DNA of 64,000 bases, from NCBI GenBank assembly GCA_964035795.1, contig OZ038325.1:7639096-7703095 (forward strand), in the 5' to 3' direction. This DNA comes from Pterobdella sp. o SKG-2022. Taxonomy: Eukaryota > Annelida > Clitellata > Hirudinida > Piscicolidae. A model generated the notes under the pieces. It searched no databases, was not told the DNA's origin, and saw nothing but the letters and a program-made list of their open reading frames with translations. Positions 42,666-55,495 of this stretch are shown piece by piece; position 1 is the stretch's first letter, and every line of letters starts with the position of its first letter. A program made the position numbers and the translations under genes.

Positions 42666-45532
42666 TAATAATTATGATAATATAATTAGAATATTATTAA
42701 TAATATTATTACTATTAAAAATGTTTTTTATTTGACTATCTGTGACTAGCCATATGAAATGATGGGTGCACAACAACTTGAAAAGCTAAACGCATTAACA
42801 ATTTTTATGCCGTTGGGTTTTGTTACGTCATTAGTTATTCATCAAAGAAATATTGGCATGGTTATGTTACAATCCTTTAAATACTATTGAATATAGGAAA
42901 TCTAAATTTTTATTATAAAAATTTCTAACTCAAATTACAGTTTAACTGAAAATTTTGAAAAATTATTCGAAAAACAAAATAATTTTTAATAAAAGATTTT
43001 TGTCAAAAAAACTTAAAAATGCACATAAAAAGTGAATTCAACTCGAAATGGTTGTGAGATGTGCCGGCCATGTTTCCTACTAGTGTTTGATGTGTTTAAC
43101 GTGGAAAAAAAAATGATGCATTTAGTAACAATCATATTAATAATGATGATAAAAACAAAACAATAAAAAAGAATTTTTATAAAATAATAGAAAATGAATA
43201 TATATATTGATGTATGAAATACGAAAGAGAGCTTTTGAGATAATTTCAATTTTAAAGCCGTAAAAAATGAAGAAGATTATTTAGAAAAATTAATTAAAAG
43301 GAAAACACTGAGAAGGAAAAAGTATATCATCTAAAAGTATTAAAAAATATGAAATACCGAAAAAAATTGCCATAAAAAAGACAATGGTAATAATAAAATA
43401 ATATACAAACAATAAAAATAAAAAAAATATACTATAAAGAAACTTTATAAAGGAAAGCAAAGATTAGCAAGCAGAAACAATAAATAAGGTTACCAAAGAA
43501 TAACAAATTTTCAAATGTTCACATAAGTTAAAATTCACAAGTTATCATAACAATAATAAGAATAATAATACTAACGATGATAATAGTAAAAATAATAATA
43601 GTGAAAATAACAATAATAATATTAACAGTAATATAAATAATAATAATAATAATATCAATAACAATAATACAATAAAAAGGATAAAAAAAAATCCTAATAG
43701 CTATAATAGTTATAATTACAAGAAAAACAACAATGTTGATCAAATTCAAGTTTAAGAATATTTCAAAACCATTAATTTTTCTGAATAAACATTATTATTG
43801 TTAAAATTGTCATTGAAGGAATATAAGTCAGATTTAATCATTAAAATCACGTGCATTATCAAAAAATTTTTAAATTTATATCTCTTTTTCCGATGAGGAT
43901 GATGATGATATTTTTTTCAATGCCCAAAGTTAATTAACGGTTTCCTGCAAGCAAACATATAAATAGAACAGACCAACTATTTTGATATAATTAACTGTAC
44001 ATATTCTATTCAAATTCATTGGAGTTTTGATTGTGTTTTTTTGGTTGGGTGTGTTATTGCAACTAATTTTAATGAATTTTGAATATTTTCTTTCTAGTTC
44101 AAAAAAGTTTTGAAGTCTACAGTAACGAAACGTGAAGAATTCTGTTGAAATAAATTGAAGACAACAAAAAGCAAACGGAAATAAACTGCAAACAAACAAA
44201 AAAATCAAGAAATCTACCTTTATGATAACAACGATACAACAAAAACAATAAAACAACAATAAAGAAAAACAAAAATAATAAAAAACAACAACAACAATAG
44301 AGCGACAAAAACAACAATAAAACATCAGCGCAACAAAACATAAAACCATATTTAACCACCACTACTGCAACAACAAAAAACACAAACCCGCAACATTTTC
44401 TAACCCATTATAACACTCCCTTCACTTTCACATACCACCTCTCTATCATTGTATGTTAACCATCTTCTTTCTTTAACAAGCCATCTTTAATTACTGAATA
44501 ATTGCTCATATACATCGCTTGTAGCTAATTTTATTATATACTATATTTTATAGATTTATTTATATATAGTAACAACAAAGTTAATGAATATATAATGAGC
44601 CAATTTTGTAAACAAATTTACCCAAAAGTATTGTTTCATATATGATTTGTATCGATAGATTTTATAATAATTGAAATTACTCACTGGGTTTCTATCCTAT
44701 TGAAGGATGGTATCTGTTGATGAGGGGCATATAGGATAGTGTTGAATTGCAACGTTTTTCAACATTTATGTTCTAGTAGTTGGGTGCGGTTAATTAAGAA
44801 GTAAGGTTGAAAATAGTTGTTGAATAGTATTAATAAATGATCATGTTGAAGAAACTAATTTGAGAAAATATTTTAATTAACAATAATAATAAAAATAATA
44901 GAAATAAGAAGTTCTTATTTTTTTATGGTTTCTCTACATTTCAAAACACTACGGTCAAAGCAATTTTGCCCAGAAGTGAAGAATATAAATAAAAACTATT
45001 TGAAAACGATGACTATTCATGGAACATCTTCAAAAAAAGGACTGATTAAAGACATTAAATTTTGAATAAAAACGTTGAAGTAAAAAGGAAAAAGAAGCAT
45101 GAGATAACTCAATGGAAGCCATCTTTTTTATCGAAAATTGATGAAATATGTGATTTAATATAAAAAAATACTTAACTTACGAAAAAGCTTTTGAATTAAT
45201 TATTCAAAAAAAAATTTGATCAAAAATTTCCTTCCATGAGATCCAATAAACGCTGTGTCTAACCGGCTTCTTTCAGTGTTGGGAATTTAATTTGACTTTC
45301 TGCACTTTTGAATCCTTTAAGCAACGTTCTACAATGCTTATGAATAATGGGAATAATAAAGTTTTTTCAAAGAAATAATAAGAATCATATGTATGACGAA
45401 AATAATAAAAAAGAAAAAGAAAGAAAAGGCAAATAATAACCGAAACATTTCATAATAATATCCAGAAAAAAAAAGAAAAACATTATAACTGAAAAATTCT
45501 CATAACAACAAGCAAAAAAGCATCACAATAAA
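42666..45532. other. Intergenic DNA, no gene seen
   Basis: AT-rich, with CAATAATAA-type simple sequence at 43540-43690 and ACAACA-rich sequence at 44220-44400. No gene or RNA supported. Confidence 0.6.
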
Positions 45533-45596
45533 ATGTATCACGGCATTTGGCTGGTGTTAATGATGCTCTGCTCTTCTTCACATGAACTTTGTTCAG
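45533..45596 (+). CDS. Candidate first coding exon: signal peptide
   Basis: ATG in the context ATAAAATGT opens 21 codons, MYHGIWLVLMMLCSSSHELC then S, ending one base into a codon at a GTGGGT donor. The sequence has the layout of a cleavable signal peptide: a short N-region, a hydrophobic core (IWLVLMML), then small residues (CSSS). The next phase-compatible exon candidate begins at 48655. The exon model is a proposal; nothing identifies the family. Microsatellite-like GGATGGGT sequence follows directly in the putative intron. Confidence 0.35.
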
Positions 45597-46974
45597 GTGG
45601 GTAGATGGATGGGTAGGTGAATGGATGGGTTGGTGAGTGGATAGGTAGGTACATGAGTGGGTGTTGAGTAAATAGTTGGTTAGATAATTGAGTGGATGGA
45701 TTAGTTAATGGAGAAATAAATATTTAGCTTGATGGATAGATGGAAGACTGTTCGGTAAGTAGATGAACAATCGGGTGAGTAAATAGATAGGTGGAAGGAT
45801 ATATATATATATATATAGATAGATGAAAATATGGGATAATAAAGAGAGAATGGCTGAACGGGTTAAATGAATAAATAAATAAAAAAAAAATAAACGAATA
45901 TATACATAATTAAATAAAAATTAAATGTATGATAGATTGATAGTTTGTGAGGGATAAGTTCCGAGGGCATAAATAAAATTAAAAGATGATAAAAAAGTTG
46001 CGGCAGATTTATATGATAAAACTAAGCGCTTTGAACGTTCATCATAAATTCTTCCACACGAATACTAATATGTCTAAAAATAAACACACTTTGATTTAAT
46101 TATTCACTTTGTAAACACCAATTTGGATGAAAAATAATAAAAAAGTGCCAGCGTTTCGGGACCACTAATCTGTGAATAATGCGAAGTTTTCCGCACCGCC
46201 ACGCCATAGACACCCTACACACTCACCGCTCTCAAAAGGTACATCTACCCTAATTGTACGCCGTAGACCCATCAATCATAGAGGTCGTGAGGTAGAGCTT
46301 GGGGATTTTGTATATAAAGAAGTATATAGAGTCGGATGAATCCTAAGAACACCATATTTATTGCATTTTATAATTATATGTATTTTGTATGCATTGTATT
46401 GCTTAACTCTGCAATTCTTTAACCAAGTTTTTCCGTAATTAGCACTCATATTATCAACAACATAAACGTCAGAAGTGAACTTCCAATAAGGTATAATTAA
46501 GTTAAAAGAGGAAGATTTGAGTATATATGCCTGTCAATAGGCGTTGACATCAGACTACAGAAGCCTTTTCAGGATTTTATTGTATATGTTTATATTCTAT
46601 ATCTACTTTTTATTCTTTATATATGAATAAATATATACCACATGTGTTTATATATAATTTCGTTATATAGAATCTATAGTTATTTATCATTTACAGTTGT
46701 ACAAACTCGAATCCATTTTTCGAGGGTTGTATAAACATGTGATATGACACTGACAAGATGGCACTGACGCTATAATGATTGATGGAAGAAAAAATATGGC
46801 GGATGATAACTGGGAATTTGACCAATTACCTTTGTGTTGTGTGCATTATTTTTGTTATGTAGTTTTTTCCAATTATGAGAATTTTAAAAAATGACGTATT
46901 TTCATGGCAACCAGCTGAAGTTTTAAAAAGAGAACCTTATCAAAATTCATTAGATAAGCTGTAAGGATCATTGT
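45597..46974. other. Putative intron or intergenic DNA
   Basis: Begins with degenerate GGTGGATG/GGATGGGT repeats (45596-45800). Bases 46140-46330 are GC-richer than their surroundings and hold a 36-codon minus-strand frame that I could not identify. No firm gene. Confidence 0.45.
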
Positions 46975-47376
46975 TTTTTTTGTTTGGATTATTGTTTTTG
47001 TTGTTTGGTTTATTTTTTTTGTTGTTTGGTTTATAATTTTTGTTTTTTGGTTTATAATTTTTGTTGTTTGGTTTATTTTTTTTGTTGTTTGGATTATTGT
47101 TTTTGTTGTTTGGATTATTGTTTTTGTTGTTTGGATTATTGTTTTTGTTGTTTGGTTTATTTTTTTTGTTGTTTGGATTATTGTTTTTGTTGTTTGGATT
47201 ATTGTTTTTGTTGTTTGGATTATTGTTTTTGTTGTTTGGATTATTGTTTTTGTTGTTTGGTTTATTTTTTTTGTTGTTTGGTTTATTTTTTTTGTTATTT
47301 GGTTTATTGTTTTTGTTGTTTTTTTTATTGTTTTTGTTGTTTGGTTTATTTTTTTGTTGTTTGGTTTATTGTTTTT
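46975..47376. repeat. 21-bp minisatellite, about 19 copies
   Basis: The unit TTGTTTTTGTTGTTTGGATTA has GGATTATTG and GGTTTATTT variants alternating along the array. Unit length is a multiple of three, so Cys/Phe/Leu-rich open frames result; they are not genes. Confidence 0.96.
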
Positions 47377-48119
47377 GTAACATGCGTTTTGTTTGCAATG
47401 TTGAAAGAAAAAGTTGTCTATAAATTTGAAGTTTCATGAGATTGCATTTAATATTCAATGAATAAATTACTATTTCTTTGAGGAAACATTTGATTTATTG
47501 AGAATATTAGAATGAATAAATTGATTTATAAAATTTTTTCAAATGAAAATATGAGAGAAGCTTAAAATATTGAAATATTGTATGAGATTGACTTTTCGCT
47601 TGTAGCAACTACTACTACTTCTACTACTACATATATATTTTTTCGTTTTTTTATTTTATTTTTTTATAATTACTTCATTTATAATTAATTTTTTGCTTTT
47701 TTCTTCTATTATTATCAATTATTTTTTTATCTTTATAAGCTAGCATTATAGTTTTTCATATTCACTATAATTTAATATTAGTTTTCCACTCACAGTAGAT
47801 GACAATTTTTGAATTTTTTTTGTTGACGTCAACATTTATTTTATTTTTTCTATTCATTTATTTTTTGAAATATTTTATTTATTAGTTTTTTGAATCAATT
47901 TTTTAAATTTTTTTTTAGTTTTTTTTACCGTGAATTTTATATTTTTATTTTTGTTGGTTTACCTCTGACTTTCTTTATAGTTAATTTTTCTCATCATTCA
48001 TCTCTTCATCCAGCTGAAATTTATTCGTTTTCTTTATTTGTTTGTTGAAACATATAGATTTCTTTTTGATTTATTTATTATTTCATTTTTTATCTATCAA
48101 ACTATTCATCTATAAATTT
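47377..48119. other. AT-rich spacer, no gene seen
   Basis: T-rich low-complexity DNA with a short CTACTACT patch at 47610-47635. Confidence 0.6.
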
Positions 48120-48318
48120 GATTATCCATCCATCCATTTATCCTTTCATCCATCCAATTATCCATCCATCCATTCATTAATCCATCCATCCATCTATCCA
48201 TCCATTCGTCCATCCATTCATCCATTCATTCATCCATCCATTCATCCATTCATCCATCCATCCATCCATCCATCCATCCATTCATTCATTCATCCATCCA
48301 TCCATTCATCCATCAAAA
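48120..48318. repeat. (CATC)n / (CATT)n microsatellite
   Basis: Interrupted CATC and CATT tetranucleotides. Confidence 0.95.
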
Positions 48319-48432
48319 AACCCAATTATATCTCATCAGCAATCCATCTATCTTCCCCTTTTCAACCCACATTAACCCTTTTATTCCTTTTTGACCAGTT
48401 ATGGGGAAGATCTCCACAAATCTCTAATGTTT

Positions 48433-48563
48433 CATGACAAGGCTAAACTTATCGAAAATTATAGCTATTTTTTGCTCAATAAATGTACTGATTTTTTCCC
48501 CATAAATTGACGTTGAAATCTGTTGATATTGCTTATAAGTACATTAGGATGTCTCTAAAAAGT
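48433..48563 (-). repeat. Dispersed repeat family B, copy 3
   Basis: Read on the minus strand it gives TTTTTAGAGACATCCTAATG, then GTACATTTATTGAGC, then AGCTATAATTTTCGATAAGT TTAGCCTTGTCATG. These are the same ordered blocks as at 1478-1610. Confidence 0.75.
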
Positions 48564-48654
48564 TACTATTATTCTTTCCCAACCCTTTTTTCATCCATCA
48601 ATCTCTCAACCCAGTAGCCCCCATAATTAGTTGAGACCTCCAATAACCCTGCAG

Positions 48655-48739
48655 ATACCTACCAAACCCATCTGGTTTTCACTCCTTCTGACTCATCCTT
48701 CTCCATCCCCTGCCCCGCCCCAGTCTCCGCCCACAACCA
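48655..48739 (+). CDS. Candidate internal exon of a secreted protein
   Basis: CTGCAG acceptor, 85 bases, then CAGTAAGT, a strong donor. In the phase left by the signal-peptide exon at 45533-45596 the join gives Asp and reads TYQTHLVFTPSDSSFSIPCP then APVSAHN, ending two bases into a codon. The content (Ser, Pro, one Cys) would suit an extracellular protein, but no domain is recognised. Another frame of the same stretch is also open, so the reading is not unique. Confidence 0.3.
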
Positions 48740-49164
48740 GTAAGTCATCCGTTACGTCATTATTATTGATTAGGTTACTTTATTTCGTTAGTTTCAGTTA
48801 TAAGCTTTTAAGTAACATTTATATCGTTATCTGTACCTCAATTATTTTTACATCAAATATTCATCTTTGGCGTCCTCATCATTTTCATTCAAAGTTATCT
48901 TCACTCCTCATGGCTCTTATAATCATCTCCACTGCACCATCATTTCACTTTTTTCTGCCATAGATCTTTTTTCTCAACAATATCATCGTCATTTGTTCCC
49001 TTATCCCCTTTTTTTTCACTTTCTTTTTTCTCATAATATAATCGAATTACAAATTGAGAGACTGAATAATTCAAAATCACGATTAACAACGTGCAAACAT
49101 CGGCAAGCTTTGCAGTCAATAATTCATTTGACTAAGCATTCACAATTAATCACAATTAATAACT

Positions 49165-49448
<284 letters not shown>

Positions 49449-49470
49449 GAACTTGGAACTTGGAAGTGCG

Positions 49471-50535
49471 TTATCCACTTGACAGTAGGTGCACTGAAGA
49501 TTGATTTCTGGAACATTTCTTCACGTGGTTATGAAGTCCTTGTTTTTTGAAAACGTTATTGCAATTCGGGCAATGTTGTAATGATGGTGCTTTGTGGACT
49601 TGGCGAATGTGGTTTGTCAGACCTGCCTTGTTGACCGCTATTTTGTTGCAACCTGGATGCTGGCATTGGAATGGAGAGCTTTTGGAGTGAACATCAAAAA
49701 TATTTTTTTTCAAATCTTTTTTTGATTGCTCGTTTCTTTCAGCTTCTTCATTTATTTTTTGCGATAGCGATTTGATATTTTTGCGCCAATCGTTTCTGTT
49801 GCGAGCTTCTGTTTTCCAGGTGTCAACAATGTTTAGCTTTTTTAGGTCTGTATATATTAGGTCATGCCATCTCTTCTTTTGACCACCTTGAGACCGTGAA
49901 CCTTCAGCAATTTTGCTCACCATTAATTTCTTTTGGAGCCTTGAATTTTCCATTCTTTCCAAGTGCCCAAGCCACTGGAGTCTTCTTCGTTGAATCATCA
50001 CGTCAACTCGCTCTATTTTTGAATTACATCGTAGTTGGGTGTTTCTCAGTTTGTCCCAAAGAGAAGTCCCCGTGATGATTCTCAGACACCTGTTTGTGAA
50101 TACTTGGAGACGCTGTATGTGGCATTGAAGAACATTCCAAGTTTCGCTGCCGTATAATAGAGTTGGTATTATAATGGCTTTGAAAAGTTTCAGTTTGGTG
50201 GAAACTTTTATTTTTCGTTGATACCATACCAACCGACTAAGGCTGCGAAAGACTTGGGATGCTTTATTTATACGTGATTCAACTTCTGCATCGACTGTGT
50301 TGTCACTGTTTNNNNNNNNNNNNNNNNNNNNNNNNNNNNNNNNNNNNNNNNNNNNNNNNNNNNNNNNNNNNNNNNNNNNNNNNNNNNNNNNNNNNNNNNN
50401 NNNNNNNNNNNNNNNNNNNNNNNNNNNNNNNNNNNNNNNNNNNNNNNNNNNNNNNNNNNNNNNNNNNNNNNNNNNNNNNNNNNNNNNNNNNNNNNNNNNN
50501 NNNNNNNNNNNATCTCGTATTTCATTTTTGTTCAA
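49471..50535 (-). mobile_element. Non-LTR retrotransposon 3' part, open frame interrupted by gap
   Basis: A long minus-strand frame stays open on both sides of the gap. Left of the gap it covers the reverse-transcriptase thumb and C-terminus: ASQVFRSLSRLVWYQRKIKV, LLYGSETWNVL, QRLQVFTNRCLRIITGTSLW, RRRLQWLGHLERMENSRLQK, GGQKKRWHDLI, then two zinc fingers, CQHPGCNKIAVNKAGLTNHI and CPNCNNVFKKQGLHNHVKKC. It stops at 49471. The family is the same as in TBCD intron 3, but this copy has no stops in the visible part, so it is younger. The catalytic YADD region lies in or beyond the gap and is not visible. Confidence 0.9.
50312..50511. other. Assembly gap, 200 N
   Basis: Exactly 200 ambiguous bases inside the retrotransposon. 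Real gap size unknown; the repeat itself is a likely cause of the break. Confidence 0.97.
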
Positions 50536-53500
50536 AGCAACTCAGACTCAAACCACATTGAAAACCACATTGTTAAAAAGGGTCAAATACGACTGTTAAT
50601 TGCTAATGTTTCGTGAAATAGCCAAACTAGTTTCAATTTGCAGTTTTTTGCGGTTTTAATAGAAGTATTTGAAATTTCAAATATTTGAAAAAAAATTTTA
50701 ATTAATATTTTATTTTTTTTACATTGTTTTTTATTAATAAAAATTATTTTAGTTAAATCTTAACTAATGCATTTGCAAACAAACTTTCTATGTGATCTTT
50801 GAATTTTAGAAACAAAAATTTTTTTATTCCAATAATTCGAATCTTATTTTTAATTTTATTTTTCAATTAAGTTTTCTTTTCACAGCTTTGTTGAAACTGA
50901 AGTTTATCGTTTAAATTTTTCCGCGAGTTTTCACGTACCTGGGCGCATTTGTTAGTTAAATACTATTTAAAAAAAATGCATTTTCGCGCCAAAACTTCAT
51001 CTTTTTTCAAATTTTTTTTTACCTTTTTGGGTTTTAAAGCGTTTATAAAAACAATTCCTTAATGCTAAAATAGATTTTTAGAAACTTATTTGAATATATG
51101 TATTTATTGAAATTTATTATTTAATTATATTTTTTTCATATATATATTGCTTCGAAAATATTCATAATCTTATATGAATATATATTAATGAAATAGTTTA
51201 ATGAAAATAAAAGAACAAAACACAACAATGGAAATCCTTAAGACTTGAAACGAGAAGAAAAAAATTCCAATTTTTAAGGCTTTCCAGACAATGGAATAAA
51301 AAAACAATATTGAAGAGTGAAAAAATTAATTTCTAATGAAAAAATGCTATGCACACAAACTTGTATTTTGTGAGTGTTGGAGGCATCAAAAATTTGAAAG
51401 GCTCGGAATTTGATCATTTTATGAAATTTTAATAGTTACTTAACAGTATTTCTAAAGTTTATTTTGTCTTTCAACGCATTTTTGGGTTTTTTTTGTTTTT
51501 TCCAATGTTTTTGACAAACTCAAAAATGCGTTAAAAGACAAAATAAACTTTAGAAATAGCTTTAAATGAAAAAACTTCTATAATGCTAGTTTACAACCCG
51601 TTTTTCAAAAACTCTTAGAAGGGTAGATTAAAAACACAAAAAAATTGCAAAACTGAAAAAAAAAAAACGATCTTTTGTGATGCTATTCATAAATTTATAG
51701 TTTTATTATAACGGGTGAAAAAATATTTTTTTTTTAAACAAGATTATCAAAAACAGAATCGAAATAAATAATCAAAAATATATGTAAATGAAAAAAAATA
51801 TTTTTACTTGAAAATAATCAAAAACTATAGTGAAAAAAAACAACTTAAAAAAATTCAGAAAGGTTTTCAAAAAGAAACTTAATTTCCCGCCAAATAATTT
51901 GAGTGTATAAATTATAATAAAGAATATAAACGGAATGCAATAAGCTGGAGAATTGAAAAGAAATGAGATATTGGGTGTTACATGAGAACTTCCAGATTAT
52001 TCTTCAATATTTTTTTACTCGAAAAAAAAATTTTCAAAAAAAAAAGAAGTTAAACACATGAGAAACGAAACATCATGAAATACTTTATAAGTATTTATAT
52101 TTTCATTAAAAATAAGAAAAGCTACACAAACGCCGTTTTCATAGAGTTATGCGAGATTTTTGTGGAATAATTTAGAAAAAATTGACACAAAACTAACATT
52201 AGCTTCTCTATATATTAATCGTTAGTAGGTACTTTTTGAAATATTTTTTCTGTTAATGTAGTTTTTTGTTATACGGTAATGAAGTGGTTGGAAAATGAGC
52301 AGTTTGTAGTATTAATTTTCTTTAGTTGAAAAAAAAATCCGGTTATTTATGCATTAGTTTTAGTATAATTGGTTCGTTATTTTCGAAAAAATGAAAACGA
52401 TTGTAAACATGAACAATTATATTGAACAAAAAAAAAAGTTTTAACTATAATTAAAAAAAATCAAATCAATAGAAAGAGAAAAACTTGAGAAACGATAAAA
52501 AAAAATTCTCTTTGAAAGTATGAATCAGAAAAAAGCCGTTGAATAAATAGGCTTCTTGATGTACTTACAAACCATAAAGGAGTGAGTCAGTTGTGAGTGG
52601 TGTGTGGATGGAGAGATGGAAAGATAGATAGATGGAAAAAAAGATCGAGAAAAAACTATATGAATTGAAAATAGATGAATGAATAAATAGATAAATTGAT
52701 GAGTAGATATAAGATTAACTAGACGGATGAATGAGTAGAAAGATGGATTTACAAGTGGATGAAACACTGATGAATAAATCTTATAGATTGATGGAAAAAT
52801 ACATATCAAGAAAAATGATTATTTGAATGAATACAAAATTTGAAAAACGAAGAATTTAAAAAGAAAAACCTGGATAAAAAGTGTTTTATTTAAGCATGAA
52901 TGGAAGGTAGATGGCAAATTATACGGAAGTCTGATTTGAAGCAAATAACTGGACACATGGAGATAAAGAAGACAGATTAAGACAAAACAAATTTTTCAAA
53001 TCGCAGAAAAAAAAACAATTTCAAGATAGTTTTTATCAATCAATTTAGTTTTATTTTTTAAAAATTCAAAAATAAAGTGTTTTTGGATATTAAAATAGTT
53101 TTAAAAGATTGGGGAATGATAAAATAGATGGATGGTAAAATTAAACATAAATGGAAAAATTCAAAAAATCATTTGTGGTAGTGTGATGGAAGTGGAATTG
53201 AAAAAATATTGTAGAGTTGAGATTAAGTTGCTATAAAGAAGAATTATGCTTTTTCTTGGAGTTAATGGGTTTTAATTATTAAAAACTGCAACAGCTGCGT
53301 TTAAATTACAATAGCAATAAAAAAGCAGAATTTTTGATTTTTTTGAAAATTTTTGACACAAAAAATTGAATAATAAGAATTCAATTAAAATGGAACAATC
53401 TTCAAAAAATTTTTAGTAGCGTGAAAAGTGAAAAAAAGGATTGTTGAAATCATAAAATTGCCTGTTTCCTGGTTACATTGGAATCAATATAACAAAAATT

Positions 53501-54312
53501 TTTTCTATCAACTTTAAACTAAAAAACTGGGAACAAATTTTATAAAAAAAATTATTTTTACTTTTTTCACTTTCTTCACTTTCTTCACTTTTAAACATGC
53601 TTGGATGACTTTGAATTGAGATTTCTAAGATTTTAGTGGAATTGTTGACAAAGTAGAAAATTTGAATTTGGAATAAAGTAAAAGTAGTTCACAATTTAAT
53701 TAAAAACTATGGTGTTCAAGAAACAAGAAAAACTTTGAATAAAATAGTGACGTAAGATCCCTTTCATAAGTTATTGTCAGTTTTCAGAGAGTTTTCAGAG
53801 TTTTTATTCTGGTTTTTAAAAAGTCTCGGTCTCTTTTTTTATTGTTTTTCAAATTTCTCAATTTTTGAGTTTTACGGTTGTTAAAAGCGTTTAAAAAGAT
53901 GTTGAAAAATGTTATAAATATTATTAAAAAGCCATGATTATGTATGTATGTATGTAGTAATCTGGCCATTTTTTTATAGTTGGTATTAAAACTTCATTCA
54001 TTTAAAATTCATCATAATTCTTTTTTATTACTCTTTATTACTGTGAAACTAGATATATTTTTTCATTAATTATATCTTCATTGTTATTTATTAAGCCAAG
54101 AAGAGTTTGATTTCAATTTTATGTCTGTTTCGATGGAAAAGGTTGCAACATTGGCAAAAACAATTTGATGCTTTTACGGTTTTTAATGTTTCAACACAAT
54201 TAATTTCATATTTCTTTATGAGCATCGCTGCATAATTTCATATTTTATTGTTCCAAACAGCTGCACCTTTGAAGAATTCATGGAAAATATTAATGAATTT
54301 TTGAAACAATAT
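50536..54312. other. AT-rich intergenic DNA, no gene seen
   Basis: A- and T-runs throughout; degenerate GATGGA-type sequence at 52590-52800. Apart from the hairpin at 51448-51557 nothing is supportable. Confidence 0.6.
51448..51557. repeat. Foldback hairpin, 37-bp arms
   Basis: Bases 51448-51484 and 51521-51557 are reverse complements at 36 of 37 positions (TTTCTAAAGTTTATTTTGTC / GACAAAATAAACTTTAGAAA) around a 36-base T-rich loop. Non-coding and unrelated in sequence to the hairpin at 2759-2884. Confidence 0.9.
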
Positions 54313-54351
54313 TGCATTATACTGCTGTAAATGCTCCGATTACTGGAGTTA
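54313..54351 (+). repeat. Dispersed repeat family C, copy 2
   Basis: ATTATACTGCTGTAAATGCT CCGATTACTGGAGTT matches 15058-15095. The frame stays open to 54415 (ITGVRGSQPGPLYSTVLCYY). Probably transposon debris. Confidence 0.45.
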
Positions 54352-54572
54352 GAGGCAGTCAGCCTGGACCCCTATACTCTACTGTACTTTGCTACTATAT
54401 CGAATCTTTCCAATAAACATTTTATGTTTTGAAAAATTTTTCATTGACTGCCACTCCAATCTAAATCAACTTTTGAAAATATCTTTATTTGAAATCCACC
54501 GTTGCTGCACTTAAGTTGTTTTGGGAAACATCATGTTACAGAAAACAAAAAATTTTTTTAAAAATTATAATG

Positions 54573-54668
54573 AATTATGACAAGGTTTCACTTGTTGAAA
54601 ATTTTAGCTTAATCTAAATTTTCTTTACGTGTTCTTCAAATATCTTCATAATCTGAAGTTTCACTGTA
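54573..54668 (+). repeat. Dispersed repeat family A, copy 2
   Basis: AATTATGACAAGGTTTCACT and about 80 further bases align with 5933-6031. Confidence 0.65.
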
Positions 54669-55259
54669 CGAAAAAAAAATTAATAGACTATCTATGAAAG
54701 ATTATTGGCTAAACAAATTCTCAATGTGATAATATCTATAAAAATATTATTTTATGTAAAAAAAATTTTGTATCTTATTCTAAAAAATAAATTTTTGTTT
54801 TCAAAAAGCGCATAACTTATTTTCCTTTTCAAATTACTTGTGGTTTTAAAATTCTTCCCGCAATTAAAAATTGAAGCAGCGTAAAAGAATGAACTAATTA
54901 AATAAAAATTTTAAAACCACCGCTTCACAACTACAATTTGCCAAAAATTTTTGCTGATTTAAAAAATTTAAAAAAAATTCATTAAAACAGCAGTAATAGG
55001 TTGAGTTTGAATTATATAATATATGATAAACATTGTACAATGTAGCTAAATTTATCTATATATAGTTATAGAATGGATTTGAGAAATACATTATATTTGT
55101 TGGTATGAACATGAATAATTTTGGAGTCATTGAAATAATCTAAAAGAAAGAAATGTTTTTATTAAAACACAAGCAACTGTGTAACAAAATAAAAGAAATT
55201 TTCAAAAGAACATGAAAAGAAAAGCATTTTATTCTATTATTGTCGGTATCGGATTACTA
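54669..55259. other. Intergenic DNA, no gene seen
   Basis: AT-rich, nothing supportable. Confidence 0.6.
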
Positions 55260-55355
55260 ATATTGCTCATGGTGATGAGAATGATGATGATGAGGATGAT
55301 GATGATGATGGAGGAAATGATAATGATGATGAAGCTGATGATGAAGCTGATGATC
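55260..55355. repeat. Degenerate (GAT)n microsatellite
   Basis: GATGAT and GAGGAT trinucleotides with GAAGCT interruptions. Related GATGATGAA sequence continues sporadically to about 55495. Confidence 0.9.
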
Positions 55356-55495
55356 ATGATGATCCTCTAAGTAAACTCCAAAACAAAGAATTATAAATAG
55401 CAGTGTTGAGTTCGGTTAGTTAAGAAAGAAGAAAAGGTGGCGATGAAGAAGAAGACGAGAAAGATGATGAGTTGGTAATGATGATGATGATTATG

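Noticed and set aside
46185..46225. GC-rich stretch similar to the antisense of TBCD exon 27 (GCACCGCCACxCCATAG)
   Set aside because: Only about 18-25 bases match and flanks do not align; chance or shared composition is sufficient.
46984..47439. Cys/Phe/Leu-rich frames up to 151 codons
   Set aside because: Seven-residue periodic translations of the 21-bp minisatellite.
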